DNA of 57,798 nt, taken from positions 1 to 57,798 of the forward strand of contig CANFOZ010000009.1 of NCBI GenBank assembly GCA_947448795.1, given 5' to 3'. The translations under genes and the position numbers were made by a program. This document shows, piece by piece, positions 25,739-33,876 of the stretch. This stretch comes from Bacteroidota bacterium (lineage in GTDB: Bacteria; Bacteroidota; Bacteroidia; AKYH767-A; JAHEYN01). The first letter of the stretch is position 1, and each line of letters begins with the position of its first letter. The notes below the pieces were generated by a model, which was not told where the DNA came from, did no database searches, and saw only the letters and a list, made by a program, of their open reading frames with translations.

Positions 25739-26869
25739 ATGCGCATCGCCGTGAACACTCGACTTTTGCAAAAGGATAAGCTCGACGGTATCGGTGTGTT
25801 CACCTGCGAAACACTAAAGCGCATCACCCGCGCGCATCCTGAGCACGAGTTCATCTTCCTCTTCGATCGCCCTTTTGATAAGGACTTTATCTTCAGCAAA
25901 AATGTTACTGGCCTTGTTGTTGAACCACAAGCAAGACACCCTTTCCTGTTCTACCTTTGGTTTGAGTGGTCGCTACCGAAAGTGTTAAAAAAACACAAGG
26001 TGGATCTTCTCCTCTCACCCGATGGCTACCTCTCCTTAAGCTCCGATATCCCCTCCCTAGCGGTGATGCACGACCTAAACTTTGAGCATGAAAAGTACGG
26101 CATGCCTTGGCTCATTCAAACCTACTACCGCTTCTTTTTTCCCCGCTTTGCCCGTAAAGCCAAGCGTATCGTCACCGTTTCTACATTCTCAAAAAACGAT
26201 ATCGCCACCCGTTACCACGTCGCTTCCGATACCATTGATGTGGTTTACAATGCTGCCACAGCTGATTTCAAACCACTTTCCCACAAGGACAAGCTCGAAA
26301 TACGCGAGAAATACCTTCTTGGCGCGCCTTATTTCCTCTTTGTGGGGACACTGCACGAAAGAAAAAATATCGTTCATCTGATGCGCGCTTTCGACCTTTT
26401 CAAAAAAGAAAGGGCATCGGCCATTAAACTGGTGCTGGCGGGTAACAAAATGTGGTGGACCGAGGCGATGGAAATGGCCTTCCAAGAAATGGAGCATGCT
26501 GCGGATGTGGTGTTCACCGGTCGCACCAAACAAAAGAAACTATGCGAACTAATGGGGGCAGCCACCGCGCTAACCTACGTTCCTTTTTTCGAGGGCTTCG
26601 GCATTCCCTTGGTGGAAGCCATGGCGAGCGGCGTTCCTATCATCGCTTCAAACACTACAGCCTTGCCTGAAGTTGTTGGCGATGCGGCTATTCTAGTCGA
26701 CCCCAACGATGTGCTCGCAATTAAACAAGCGATGCTACATATCGCTGCAGAAGAAAATCGGCAGGGTTATATAAGCGCAGGATTGCTGCGCAGCAAAGCA
26801 TTCTCCTGGGACAGGAGCGCAGAACTGCTCTGGGAAAGCATGATGCAGGTTATGAACCCGGCTGGGTAA
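25739..26869 (+). CDS. Glycosyltransferase family 4
   Basis: A 376-residue GT-B fold glycosyltransferase, cytoplasmic or membrane-associated, that transfers a sugar from a nucleotide donor. The start MRIAVNTRLLQKDKLDGIGVFT is typical of this subgroup. The C-terminal donor-binding half contains FVGTLHERKNIVHLMRAF and the E(x7)E motif in FEGFGIPLVEAMASGVPIIAS (about residues 282-305). The donor and acceptor sugars are unknown. Its 3' end overlaps the convergent small lipoprotein gene by 20 bases. No other polysaccharide gene is adjacent. Confidence 0.92.
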   Translation: MRIAVNTRLLQKDKLDGIGVFTCETLKRITRAHPEHEFIFLFDRPFDKDFIFSKNVTGLVVEPQARHPFLFYLWFEWSLPKVLKKHKVDLLLSPDGYLSLSSDIPSLAVMHDLNFEHEKYGMPWLIQTYYRFFFPRFARKAKRIVTVSTFSKNDIATRYHVASDTIDVVYNAATADFKPLSHKDKLEIREKYLLGAPYFLFVGTLHERKNIVHLMRAFDLFKKERASAIKLVLAGNKMWWTEAMEMAFQEMEHAADVVFTGRTKQKKLCELMGAATALTYVPFFEGFGIPLVEAMASGVPIIASNTTALPEVVGDAAILVDPNDVLAIKQAMLHIAAEENRQGYISAGLLRSKAFSWDRSAELLWESMMQVMNPAG

Positions 26870-27047
26870 CCACCGCAGGGGTATTCACTGTTGTGCTGTC
26901 GTGCTGGTTGTTTTTATCGCAGCCGCGGTGTTGATGCTCGCGCTCGCCTTTGCGACAGGGGCTGATGTTGAAATCATCGCCGCAACCGGTTAACACTGCT
27001 AAGCACAAAGCACACACTGGAAGGGCTATATAAAAATACTTTTTCAT
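26850..27047 (-). CDS. Small lipoprotein, 65 aa
   Basis: The ATG at 27047 gives MKKYFYIALPVCALCLAVLT, then G and the lipobox Cys 22 (LTGC). An upstream in-frame TTG at 27056 is not needed. The mature part of about 44 residues is polar, with CRKGEREHQHRGCDKN (two further cysteines and a His-rich patch) and a Thr/Val/Pro tail. No family is recognised. It follows frr by about 10 bases on the same strand and converges with the glycosyltransferase, overlapping it by 20 bases. Confidence 0.6.
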   Translation of the reverse strand: MKKYFYIALPVCALCLAVLTGCGDDFNISPCRKGEREHQHRGCDKNNQHDSTTVNTPAVVTQPGS

Positions 27048-27056
27048 GGCATTCAA

Positions 27057-27620
27057 TTAAACGGTCATGATGTCTTTTTCCTTCAATTCAATCAGCTTGT
27101 CGATTTTAACGCTGCATTCGTCGGTAAGCTTTTGAACGCGGGTCTCGCAGTCCTTGGCTTCGTCCTCAGGCAAGCCGGCTTTTAAAAGCGCTTTGCCCGC
27201 TTCCATTGCATCCTTACGGATAGTACGAATAGCTACACGACCACTTTCTGCTTCTGTCTTCGCTCTTTTAACGAGGTCTTTACGACGATCTTCAGTAAGC
27301 GCAGGCACGGCGATACGAACGAGAACACCGTCGTTCTGTGGATTAAATCCAAGGTTCGCAAGGGTTATGGCTTTTTCGATGGGTCCGAGCATGGCTTTTT
27401 CCCAGGGTTGGATAACCAGTGTGCGTGCATCGGCGTTGTTTACATTAGCCACCTGCGAGAGGGGCATCATGCTGCCGTAATAGTCAACACGTACGCTATC
27501 AAGTAAAGACGGCGTAGCTTTGCCAGCGCGTACTTTAGTCAGTTCTGATTCCATGTGGGTGATGGCTTTATCCATTTTGGATTTCGTCTCATCAAGCATT
27601 TTTTTAACCCTGTCGTCCAT
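27057..27620 (-). CDS. frr: Ribosome recycling factor
   Basis: RRF splits post-termination ribosomes together with EF-G. The 187-residue length is standard. Visible family segments are MDKAITHMESELTKVRAGKATPSLLD near the start, PWEKAMLGPIEKAI and NDGVLVRIAVPALTEDRRKDLVK. It lies 84 bases downstream of pyrH in the usual tsf-pyrH-frr order, and it has a -7 element of its own at 27647-27654. Confidence 0.98.
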   Translation of the reverse strand: MDDRVKKMLDETKSKMDKAITHMESELTKVRAGKATPSLLDSVRVDYYGSMMPLSQVANVNNADARTLVIQPWEKAMLGPIEKAITLANLGFNPQNDGVLVRIAVPALTEDRRKDLVKRAKTEAESGRVAIRTIRKDAMEAGKALLKAGLPEDEAKDCETRVQKLTDECSVKIDKLIELKEKDIMTV

Positions 27621-27646
27621 GTGATTTTTTCTTAAGTAGTGTGTGA

Positions 27647-27654
27647 CAAATGTA
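27647..27654 (-). promoter_or_regulatory. -7 element upstream of frr
   Basis: TACATTTG on the minus strand is a full match to TAnnTTTG, 26 bases before the ATG at 27620. The -33 candidate (TTG) is 25 bases further upstream, longer than ideal. Confidence 0.35.
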
Positions 27655-27704
27655 AAAAATAATTTTCAAAAAGACACGCCAAGCAGCAGGTGCTTGCGGG
27701 CGTA

Positions 27705-28412
27705 TTATGCTTCCACCAAAGTGCCAATAGCTTCGCCATTGACGATTCTGCCGAGGTTTCCGGTCTTGTTCATATCAAACACGATCAAGGGCAATTTATT
27801 CTCGCGGCACAACGTAAATGCCGTGAGGTCCATTACATTCAGGCCTTTCTCATACACCTCGGTGAAAGAGATGGTGTCGTATTTACTTGCGTTAGGGTCT
27901 TTCTCTGGATCGGCGGTATAGATGCCATCCACACGCGTGCCTTTTAAGATAACGTTGGCTTCAACCTCAATAGCACGTAAGGTTGCGGCCGTATCCGTGG
28001 TGAAATACGGATTTCCTGTTCCTGCTCCGAAAATCACTACACGGCCTTTTTCCAGATGCCTTACAGCCCTGCGGCGAATAAAGGGTTCGCAAATCTGCTC
28101 CATCTTTATAGCCGACATCAAACGGGTGTTCACATCGAGGTTTTCAAGCGCCGCTTGCAAAGCCATGGCGTTGATAACCGTGGCTAGCATGCCCATATAG
28201 TCGCCGTGCACGCGATCGATTCCTCCTTCCGAGCCTTGTATACCACGAAAGATGTTCCCTCCTCCGATAACAACAGCAACCTCAACACCCATCTGCACAA
28301 TGCTTTTTATCTCGTGTGCATATTGCGACACCAAGGCAGGGTCGATACCGTATTGGCGACTGCCCATGAGGGCCTCGCCGCTGAGTTTTAAGAGGATGCG
28401 TTTGTATTTCAC
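27705..28412 (-). CDS. pyrH: UMP kinase
   Basis: Phosphorylates UMP to UDP in pyrimidine biosynthesis. It is the bacterial hexameric enzyme of the amino-acid-kinase family. The start is [17 protein letters not shown], followed by [11 protein letters not shown] and later [22 protein letters not shown]. The 235-residue length is standard. It is separated from tsf by a strong terminator and has its own -7 element immediately after the T-run. Confidence 0.98.
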   Translation of the reverse strand: MKYKRILLKLSGEALMGSRQYGIDPALVSQYAHEIKSIVQMGVEVAVVIGGGNIFRGIQGSEGGIDRVHGDYMGMLATVINAMALQAALENLDVNTRLMSAIKMEQICEPFIRRRAVRHLEKGRVVIFGAGTGNPYFTTDTAATLRAIEVEANVILKGTRVDGIYTADPEKDPNASKYDTISFTEVYEKGLNVMDLTAFTLCRENKLPLIVFDMNKTGNLGRIVNGEAIGTLVEA

Positions 28413-28437
28413 GTTTTGTGTTGGCTTGATTTGCGGT

Positions 28438-28445
28438 CAAAAGTA
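28438..28445 (-). promoter_or_regulatory. -7 element of pyrH, directly after the tsf terminator
   Basis: TACTTTTG on the minus strand matches TAnnTTTG and begins at the end of the terminator T-run. The pyrH ATG is 25 bases further on at 28412. Confidence 0.45.
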
Positions 28446-28480
28446 AAAAAAAAGAGAGAATTAAATTCTCTCTTTTTTTT
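28446..28480. terminator. Terminator between tsf and pyrH
   Basis: The GAGAGAA and TTCTCTC arms (28454-28460 and 28466-28472) are extended by an A-run on one side and a T-run on the other, so the signal works in both directions. It closes the rplM-rpsI-rpsB-tsf transcript. Confidence 0.8.
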
Positions 28481-28486
28481 ATTGGA

Positions 28487-29326
28487 TTAAGCTCCGATTC
28501 GTATCCGCTTAAATGCGGTGGCTGTTAGCCCTTTCGATGTACCTTCAAGGTACTGACGAATGGTTTTCTTTTCATCCTTGATGAAGGACTGATTGAGGAG
28601 CGTATTTTCGTTATAGAATTTCTGCAGTTTACCTTGCGCGATTTTCTCGAGCATCGCTTCCGGCTTGCCTTCTTGGCGGGCCTGATCCATACCGATTTCA
28701 ATTTCGCGTTCGATCATTTTAGAATCAACACCCTCTTTGTCGATAGCTACAGGCGCCATGGCTGCAATCTGCATGGCCACGTTCTTACCAACTTCTTCGA
28801 TGCCTTCTGGTGAGCCATTGAAACCTACCATTGCAGCAAGTTTGTTGCCTGGGTGGTTGTATGCAATCACTTTTTCGGCACTGATGTGCTCGTATGCATT
28901 AAGATCAATCTTCTCGCCGATTTTACCGATCAAATCAAACAATTTCTCGCTAACAGTACCGTTGCCGATTTTCATCGCCTTAAGTTCGTCGAGGTTTGCT
29001 GGTTTGTTATCGATAGCGAGTTGGAGAAGCGCATTTGCTTCGCCCATGAAGTCGGCATTTTTAGCAACGAAATCAGTTTCGCAGCTAATCATAATCATCG
29101 CCGCGTGTTTGCCATCGGCAGTAGAGCCGGCGATCACGATGCCTTCGTTTGCTTCTTTGTCGGAACGGTTAGCGGCAACTTTCTGCCCTTTTTTACGAAG
29201 GTTGTCAATCGCTGCTTCAAAATCGCCATTCGCTTCCAGGAGGGCTTTTTTGCAATCCATCATGCCTGCGCCTGTTTGCTGGCGCAACTTGTTCACATCT
29301 GCCGCTGTAATTGTAACTGTGCTCAT
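28487..29326 (-). CDS. tsf: Translation elongation factor Ts
   Basis: EF-Ts exchanges GDP for GTP on EF-Tu. The UBA-like N-terminus reads VNKLRQQTGAGMMDCKKALLEANGD in part (residues 13-37), followed by the TDFV segment in ISCETDFVAKNADF. The 279-residue length is normal. It lies 28 bases downstream of rpsB, the conserved rpsB-tsf order. A terminator lies 6 bases past its stop. Confidence 0.98.
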   Translation of the reverse strand: MSTVTITAADVNKLRQQTGAGMMDCKKALLEANGDFEAAIDNLRKKGQKVAANRSDKEANEGIVIAGSTADGKHAAMIMISCETDFVAKNADFMGEANALLQLAIDNKPANLDELKAMKIGNGTVSEKLFDLIGKIGEKIDLNAYEHISAEKVIAYNHPGNKLAAMVGFNGSPEGIEEVGKNVAMQIAAMAPVAIDKEGVDSKMIEREIEIGMDQARQEGKPEAMLEKIAQGKLQKFYNENTLLNQSFIKDEKKTIRQYLEGTSKGLTATAFKRIRIGA

Positions 29327-29354
29327 GCTATCTCTGTTTTCCGATATAAATCAA

Positions 29355-30215
29355 TTATTTTCTAGTCACTGGCTTGCGAGCGCGCTTTGGCTTGTCGCCG
29401 TCAGCTGATGGAGCTACTTTATCGCCTTTGGCGTTCATGCCATCTTCGCTATCATCCATAGCTGTCATGGATTTTTCGCCAGACTCGTCTTCACCGTCTT
29501 TCTCCTTGTTCTCGATGTCTTTCTCGTCCTTACGCTCAGCGAGGCCTTCCTCGATAGCTTTGGCGATCGTTTTCACGATGAGGGAGATAGATGTTGATGC
29601 ATCGTCGTTTGCTGGGATAGCAAAATCAACGAGTGAAGGATCGCTGTTAGTATCTACCATAGCGATGGTCGGGATACCCAATTTCAGGGCCTCGGCCACG
29701 GCGATGTGTTCGCGCATGATATCTACGATAAAGATAGCGGCAGGAAGACGGGAAAGATCCGAGATAGATCCGAGGAACTTCTCGAGCTTCGCCTTTTGAC
29801 GGGTGATTTGCAGACGCTCTTTTTTAGAGATGTTTGCAAAGGTTCCATCGGTCTCCATTTTCTCATACCCCGACATCTTCTTAACCGACTTACGTACGGT
29901 TGCAAAGTTCGTGAGCATGCCACCCGGCCAACGCTCAGTGATGAAGGGCATGCCTAAGCGTTTTGCTTCTGCTGAAACCACTTCCTTGGCTTGTTTCTTG
30001 GTAGCCACGAAAAGAATCTTTTTGCCAGACTTCGCCATCTGCTTAACAGCAGCGGCAGCTTCGTCCAACTTAGCGATTGTCTTGTTCAGGTCGATAAGGT
30101 GGATTCCGTTTTTCTCCATGAGAATATAAGGAGCCATTTTCGGATTCCACTTCATGGAAAGGTGTCCGAAGTGAACACCTGATTCCAGCAATTCCTGATG
30201 TTTAGGTAATGTCAT
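29355..30215 (-). CDS. rpsB: Ribosomal protein S2 with a charged C-terminal extension
   Basis: S2 of the 30S subunit. The start LLESGVHFGHLSMKWNPKMAPY is diagnostic, followed by FVATKKQAKE and ERWPGGMLTNFAT. The canonical S2 ends near residue 230. About 55 further residues are highly charged, first acidic (EKDGEDESGEK) and then basic (KPKRARKPVTRK). Such tails occur in Bacteroidota S2 proteins but vary between species. Gene order rplM-rpsI-rpsB-tsf is conserved. Confidence 0.98.
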   Translation of the reverse strand: MTLPKHQELLESGVHFGHLSMKWNPKMAPYILMEKNGIHLIDLNKTIAKLDEAAAAVKQMAKSGKKILFVATKKQAKEVVSAEAKRLGMPFITERWPGGMLTNFATVRKSVKKMSGYEKMETDGTFANISKKERLQITRQKAKLEKFLGSISDLSRLPAAIFIVDIMREHIAVAEALKLGIPTIAMVDTNSDPSLVDFAIPANDDASTSISLIVKTIAKAIEEGLAERKDEKDIENKEKDGEDESGEKSMTAMDDSEDGMNAKGDKVAPSADGDKPKRARKPVTRK

Positions 30216-30260
30216 TTGATATAGGGATAAAGTAGTAGTAGATGTAATTGAGATAACCGA

Positions 30261-30647
30261 TTAACGCTTGCTGAATTGGAAACGCTTTCTTGCCTTCTTC
30301 TGACCAGGCTTCTTACGCTCCACCATACGTGGATCACGTGTCATAAGTCCTTTTGCTTTGAGCAGGGTCTTGTACTCCGGGTTAATCTCCACCAGGGCAC
30401 GAGCGATAGCCAATTTAATGGACTCGGCCTGACCGCTGATACCACCGCCATCAACATTCGCACGAATGTCGTAGGTTCCCAACACGCCAGTTATTTCGAG
30501 CGGGTGGTGCAGTTGGTACTGCAAAGGCATGGTCGGGAAATACTCTTTGTAGTCCTTATCGTTGACAGTGATCTTGCCGCTGCCGCTCGTCATATAAATA
30601 CGAGCAACCGAAGTTTTTCTTCTGCCGATGGTGTGTGTTACTTCCAT
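30261..30647 (-). CDS. rpsI: Ribosomal protein S9
   Basis: S9 of the 30S subunit, 128 residues. It starts with GRRKTSVARIYM, has the GGGISGQAESIKLAIARAL core, and ends with the conserved GQKKARKRFQFSKR tail that reaches the P-site tRNA. It lies 15 bases downstream of rplM. Confidence 0.99.
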   Translation of the reverse strand: MEVTHTIGRRKTSVARIYMTSGSGKITVNDKDYKEYFPTMPLQYQLHHPLEITGVLGTYDIRANVDGGGISGQAESIKLAIARALVEINPEYKTLLKAKGLMTRDPRMVERKKPGQKKARKRFQFSKR

Positions 30648-30662
30648 GATGTATTGAAAATA

Positions 30663-31106
30663 TTATAATTTGATTTCTTTTGGTGATTGCGCTGCGTGCG
30701 GATGTTCAGAACCAGCATATACATGCAAGTTTTTGAAAAGAGCATCGCCCAATTTGTTGCCAGGAAGCATGCCCTGCACTGCATATTCAACAACACGCTC
30801 AGGATGCTTTGCAAGCAACTCAGCCGGTGTAGCGAAACGCTGTCCACCTGGGTAGCCCGTGTAGCGAATGTATTCCTTTTCGGTCATTTTTTTGCCGGTG
30901 AGACGAATCTTCTCAGCATTGATGACAATCACATTATCGCCGCAATCTACGTGCGGGGTAAAGTTTGTCTTGTGCTTACCACGCAGCATTGTTGCAACGC
31001 GTGAGCTGAATCGTCCGAGGGTCTGGTTTTCTGCATTCAGAACGACCCATTCTTTGTTTACCGTTGCACTGTTGGCAGAAACGGTTTTGTAGCTTGGTGC
31101 TTTCAC
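30663..31106 (-). CDS. rplM: Ribosomal protein L13
   Basis: L13 of the 50S subunit, 147 residues. Family segments are KEWVVLNAENQTLGRFSSRVA, HVDCGDNVIVINAEK and AVQGMLPGNKLG with YAGSEHPHAAQ. It is the first gene of the rplM-rpsI-rpsB-tsf operon and has a good promoter about 70 bases upstream of its ATG. Confidence 0.99.
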   Translation of the reverse strand: MKAPSYKTVSANSATVNKEWVVLNAENQTLGRFSSRVATMLRGKHKTNFTPHVDCGDNVIVINAEKIRLTGKKMTEKEYIRYTGYPGGQRFATPAELLAKHPERVVEYAVQGMLPGNKLGDALFKNLHVYAGSEHPHAAQSPKEIKL

Positions 31107-31174
31107 TGTATTTTATTTTTAAATGTACTTTCTTTTTCGATCCGGTCTCACGACGCGGATTTAGAAAAGGGCTG

Positions 31175-31205
31175 CAAATGTAAATTTAATATTTGTAAAG
31201 TGCAA
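31175..31205 (-). promoter_or_regulatory. Promoter of the rplM-rpsI-rpsB-tsf operon
   Basis: TTG (31205-31203), a 20-base spacer and TACATTTG (31182-31175) on the minus strand match the Bacteroidota consensus. The leader to the ATG at 31106 would be about 60-65 bases. Confidence 0.5.
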
Positions 31206-31287
31206 GGATATCCTCGGATTTTTATCAAATAATATTGCACAGCGGTCTTTTTTCTTCAATTTTCGAACACAAAATCGTTATTTTATG

Positions 31288-31295
31288 TAAATTTG
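31288..31295 (+). promoter_or_regulatory. -7 element of the membrane histidine kinase gene
   Basis: TAAATTTG matches TAnnTTTG and ends 8 bases before the ATG at 31304, implying a leader of only a few bases. TTTC at 31261-31264 could serve as a weak -33 element (23-base spacer). Confidence 0.4.
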
Positions 31296-31303
31296 CAGTC
31301 CCG

Positions 31304-32266
31304 ATGCGCCCCCTTTTCGCCTTTTATATCTTGGTTTTTTACATTTTTATCCAACTGGGATGGTGGGGCTTCCTACTTGTAGCACTCAATAACGAGGTGG
31401 ATCATCTGAAGACCGAAATCCTCTATTACAACCACAACGACCCCGCAATCATCGCGGCGAAACAACTTGAGCTAAAAGACAAGTTGCATAAACGATGGAT
31501 GATGGTGATGGGTGAAGGTACGGTATTTCTCCTGTTTATGACCTCGGGAATCTTGATCACGCGCCGGGCGTTCAGAAAAGAAGAAGAAGTGAATCGACAG
31601 CAGAAAAACTTTCTCTTGTCGATTACCCACGAACTTAAATCGCCGATCGCATCCATAAAGCTGTATATGCAGACCCTGCAAAAGCACGATATCCCGATCG
31701 ATAAGCAACAACACTTTATCCGCCAGGCAGTGACCGATGCAGACCGGCTCAACCTCCTCGTAGAAAATATTCTTTTGGCCTCCCAACTGGATGGCAGCAA
31801 CCACAGCTATCACAAAAGCCTCATTAACCTTAGCGAGCTTTTCAAGGATAAGCTCAACAGCAACCTCGTACATGAAGAGCGTAAAATCAAGCTACTATAT
31901 ACGCTTGACGAAGCGGTTGATGTGCTTGCCGACCCCGTGGCGATGATCTCGCTACTTAATAACCTCTTGGAAAACGCAGTAAAATATTCCCCCGCTCAAT
32001 CCAGCGTCAAGATTGAACTCCAAAAGGTACGCGACAAGGCCGTGCTCCGCGTTATAGACGAAGGCGCAGGTATACCCGAAGATAAAAAGAGGCTTGTTTT
32101 CCAAAAATTCTACCGCATTGGTAACGAAGAAACACGAAAAACAAAAGGAACAGGACTCGGTCTATATATAGTTAAGCACATTGTGAACGGCCACCTGGGT
32201 ACTATTCAAATAATAGACAATAAACCCCAAGGCACTATTTTCGAAGTGCGGCTTCCTTTGGCCTAA
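31304..32266 (+). CDS. Membrane-bound sensor histidine kinase, orphan
   Basis: A 320-residue kinase. Transmembrane segments lie at about residues 4-26 and 66-84, with a short periplasmic part of about 40 residues between them. The cytoplasmic part has the H-box SITHELKSPIASIKLYMQ, the N-box LLENAVKYSP, the G1 box DEGAGIPEDK and GTGLGLYIVKHI. The start is ATG 31304; an in-frame TTG at 31235 would add 23 unlikely residues. No response regulator is adjacent. The next gene, gpmI, begins 24 bases later. Confidence 0.92.
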   Translation: MRPLFAFYILVFYIFIQLGWWGFLLVALNNEVDHLKTEILYYNHNDPAIIAAKQLELKDKLHKRWMMVMGEGTVFLLFMTSGILITRRAFRKEEEVNRQQKNFLLSITHELKSPIASIKLYMQTLQKHDIPIDKQQHFIRQAVTDADRLNLLVENILLASQLDGSNHSYHKSLINLSELFKDKLNSNLVHEERKIKLLYTLDEAVDVLADPVAMISLLNNLLENAVKYSPAQSSVKIELQKVRDKAVLRVIDEGAGIPEDKKRLVFQKFYRIGNEETRKTKGTGLGLYIVKHIVNGHLGTIQIIDNKPQGTIFEVRLPLA

Positions 32267-32290
32267 ATCTCACAGACAAACACCAACGTT

Positions 32291-33811
32291 ATGAAGAAAG
32301 TCATGCTGGTTATTTTAGATGGATGGGGCATCGCCCCAGCTGGACCTGCTAATGCCATCAGTGCCGCTCGAACACCGTGTTACAAGGCCTTGCTAAAAAA
32401 GTATGCGCACAGTCAACTGATCACGTCTGGTGAAGATGTTGGACTTCCGGCGGGTCAGATGGGCAATTCGGAGGTAGGACACTTGAATATTGGTGCAGGC
32501 CGCGTTGTTTACCAAGACCTCGCCAAGATCTCCAAAGCAGTGCGCGAGCATACCATCGACGATAACCTTGTTTTGCAAGACGCTTTCCGCTATGCGAAAA
32601 CAAAGGACAAAGCCCTACATCTATTGGGCTTGGTGTCGGATGGAGGCATTCATTCGCACGAAGAACATCTCTATAAAATTTGTGAACTAGCTGAAAAGGC
32701 AGGTGTAGAGCGCGTTTATATCCATGCATTCACAGACGGCCGCGACTGCGACCCAAAGAGCGGCATCACGCACATCGAGCGCCTGGAGAACCGAATCGCA
32801 AACATGCATGCCCGCATCGCAAGTATATGCGGTCGCTATTATGCCATGGATCGCGACAAACGCTGGGAGCGTGTAAAAAAGGCCTACTCCATGCTCGTTC
32901 ATGGCGAGGGAATGAACGTGCAGTCTGCACACGATGCCGTGCTCGCAAGCTACAAGGCCGGCATAACAGACGAGTTCATTGAACCGGCTGTTATAATCGA
33001 TGCGCAAGGTAAGCCCTTGGCCACCATCAAAGAAGGAGATGCGGTGATTTGTTTTAACTTCCGCACCGACCGTTGCCGTGAAATCACCGAAGTGCTCACG
33101 CAAAAAGACATGCCTGAACAAGGCATGCAAACACTACCCTTGCATTTTGTGACCATGACCAATTACGACAATTCGTTCAAGAATATAGAGGTCGTTTTTC
33201 ACAAAGACAACTTGACCATGACCCTGGGCGAAGCCGTTGCGGCAGGACACAAGACGCAGTTACGCATTGCAGAAACAGAAAAATACCCGCACGTGACCTT
33301 CTTTTTTTCAGGAGGTCGCGAAGAGCCCTTTGCTGGCGAGCAACGCATTATGATTCCCTCCCCAAAGGTGGCCACTTACGACCTTAAACCATCCATGAGT
33401 GCTATTGAACTGAAAGACGCACTGGTGAACGCCATCAGCACCGAAGAGCCCGCCATCGATTTTGTCTGTGCTAATTTCGCCAACCCCGATATGGTCGGCC
33501 ACACAGGCGTTTTCCCGGCTGTGATTGAGGCGCTAGAAACCGTGGATGCGTGCCTTCAGGAAGTTATCGACGCAGCCACGGCACGCGACTATGTCGTTCT
33601 TGTTATCGCCGATCACGGCAACGCCGATCACATGCTAAACGACGACGGTTCGCCAAATACAGCACACACAACGAATCCTGTTCCGTGTATCCTTGTTGAT
33701 TCAAGCATTCAAAAAATACAAAACGGCAGGCTCTGCGACCTTGCTCCCACTATCCTCCAACTGATGGGACTACCTGTTCCGATGGAAATGAGCGGCAAAG
33801 TATTGATTTAG
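32291..33811 (+). CDS. gpmI: 2,3-bisphosphoglycerate-independent phosphoglycerate mutase
   Basis: Interconverts 3- and 2-phosphoglycerate in glycolysis/gluconeogenesis; a cytoplasmic di-manganese enzyme. LVILDGWGIAP holds the first metal ligand. GQMGNSEVGHLNIGAGRVVYQ contains the catalytic serine (about residue 62). HAFTDGRDCDP, CGRYYAMDRDKRW and VIADHGNADHM follow. The 506-residue length is standard. A terminator follows the gene. Confidence 0.98.
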   Translation: MKKVMLVILDGWGIAPAGPANAISAARTPCYKALLKKYAHSQLITSGEDVGLPAGQMGNSEVGHLNIGAGRVVYQDLAKISKAVREHTIDDNLVLQDAFRYAKTKDKALHLLGLVSDGGIHSHEEHLYKICELAEKAGVERVYIHAFTDGRDCDPKSGITHIERLENRIANMHARIASICGRYYAMDRDKRWERVKKAYSMLVHGEGMNVQSAHDAVLASYKAGITDEFIEPAVIIDAQGKPLATIKEGDAVICFNFRTDRCREITEVLTQKDMPEQGMQTLPLHFVTMTNYDNSFKNIEVVFHKDNLTMTLGEAVAAGHKTQLRIAETEKYPHVTFFFSGGREEPFAGEQRIMIPSPKVATYDLKPSMSAIELKDALVNAISTEEPAIDFVCANFANPDMVGHTGVFPAVIEALETVDACLQEVIDAATARDYVVLVIADHGNADHMLNDDGSPNTAHTTNPVPCILVDSSIQKIQNGRLCDLAPTILQLMGLPVPMEMSGKVLI

Positions 33812-33824
33812 GCATACCTTAAAA

Positions 33825-33862
33825 AGCAACAAGCCCACAGGTTTGCTGCAGGCTTGTTACTT
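33825..33862. terminator. Terminator between gpmI and the convergent cargo protein gene
   Basis: AACAAGCC (33828-33835) and GGCTTGTT (33851-33858) form an 8-bp stem with a 15-base loop, flanked by an A-run and a T-rich stretch. It sits between two convergent genes. Confidence 0.6.
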
Positions 33863-33876
33863 ATTTAATACGCGTC

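Noticed and set aside
31235-31303. Upstream TTG start for the membrane histidine kinase
   Set aside because: The extra 23 residues cover the -7 promoter element and do not look like a kinase N-terminus.
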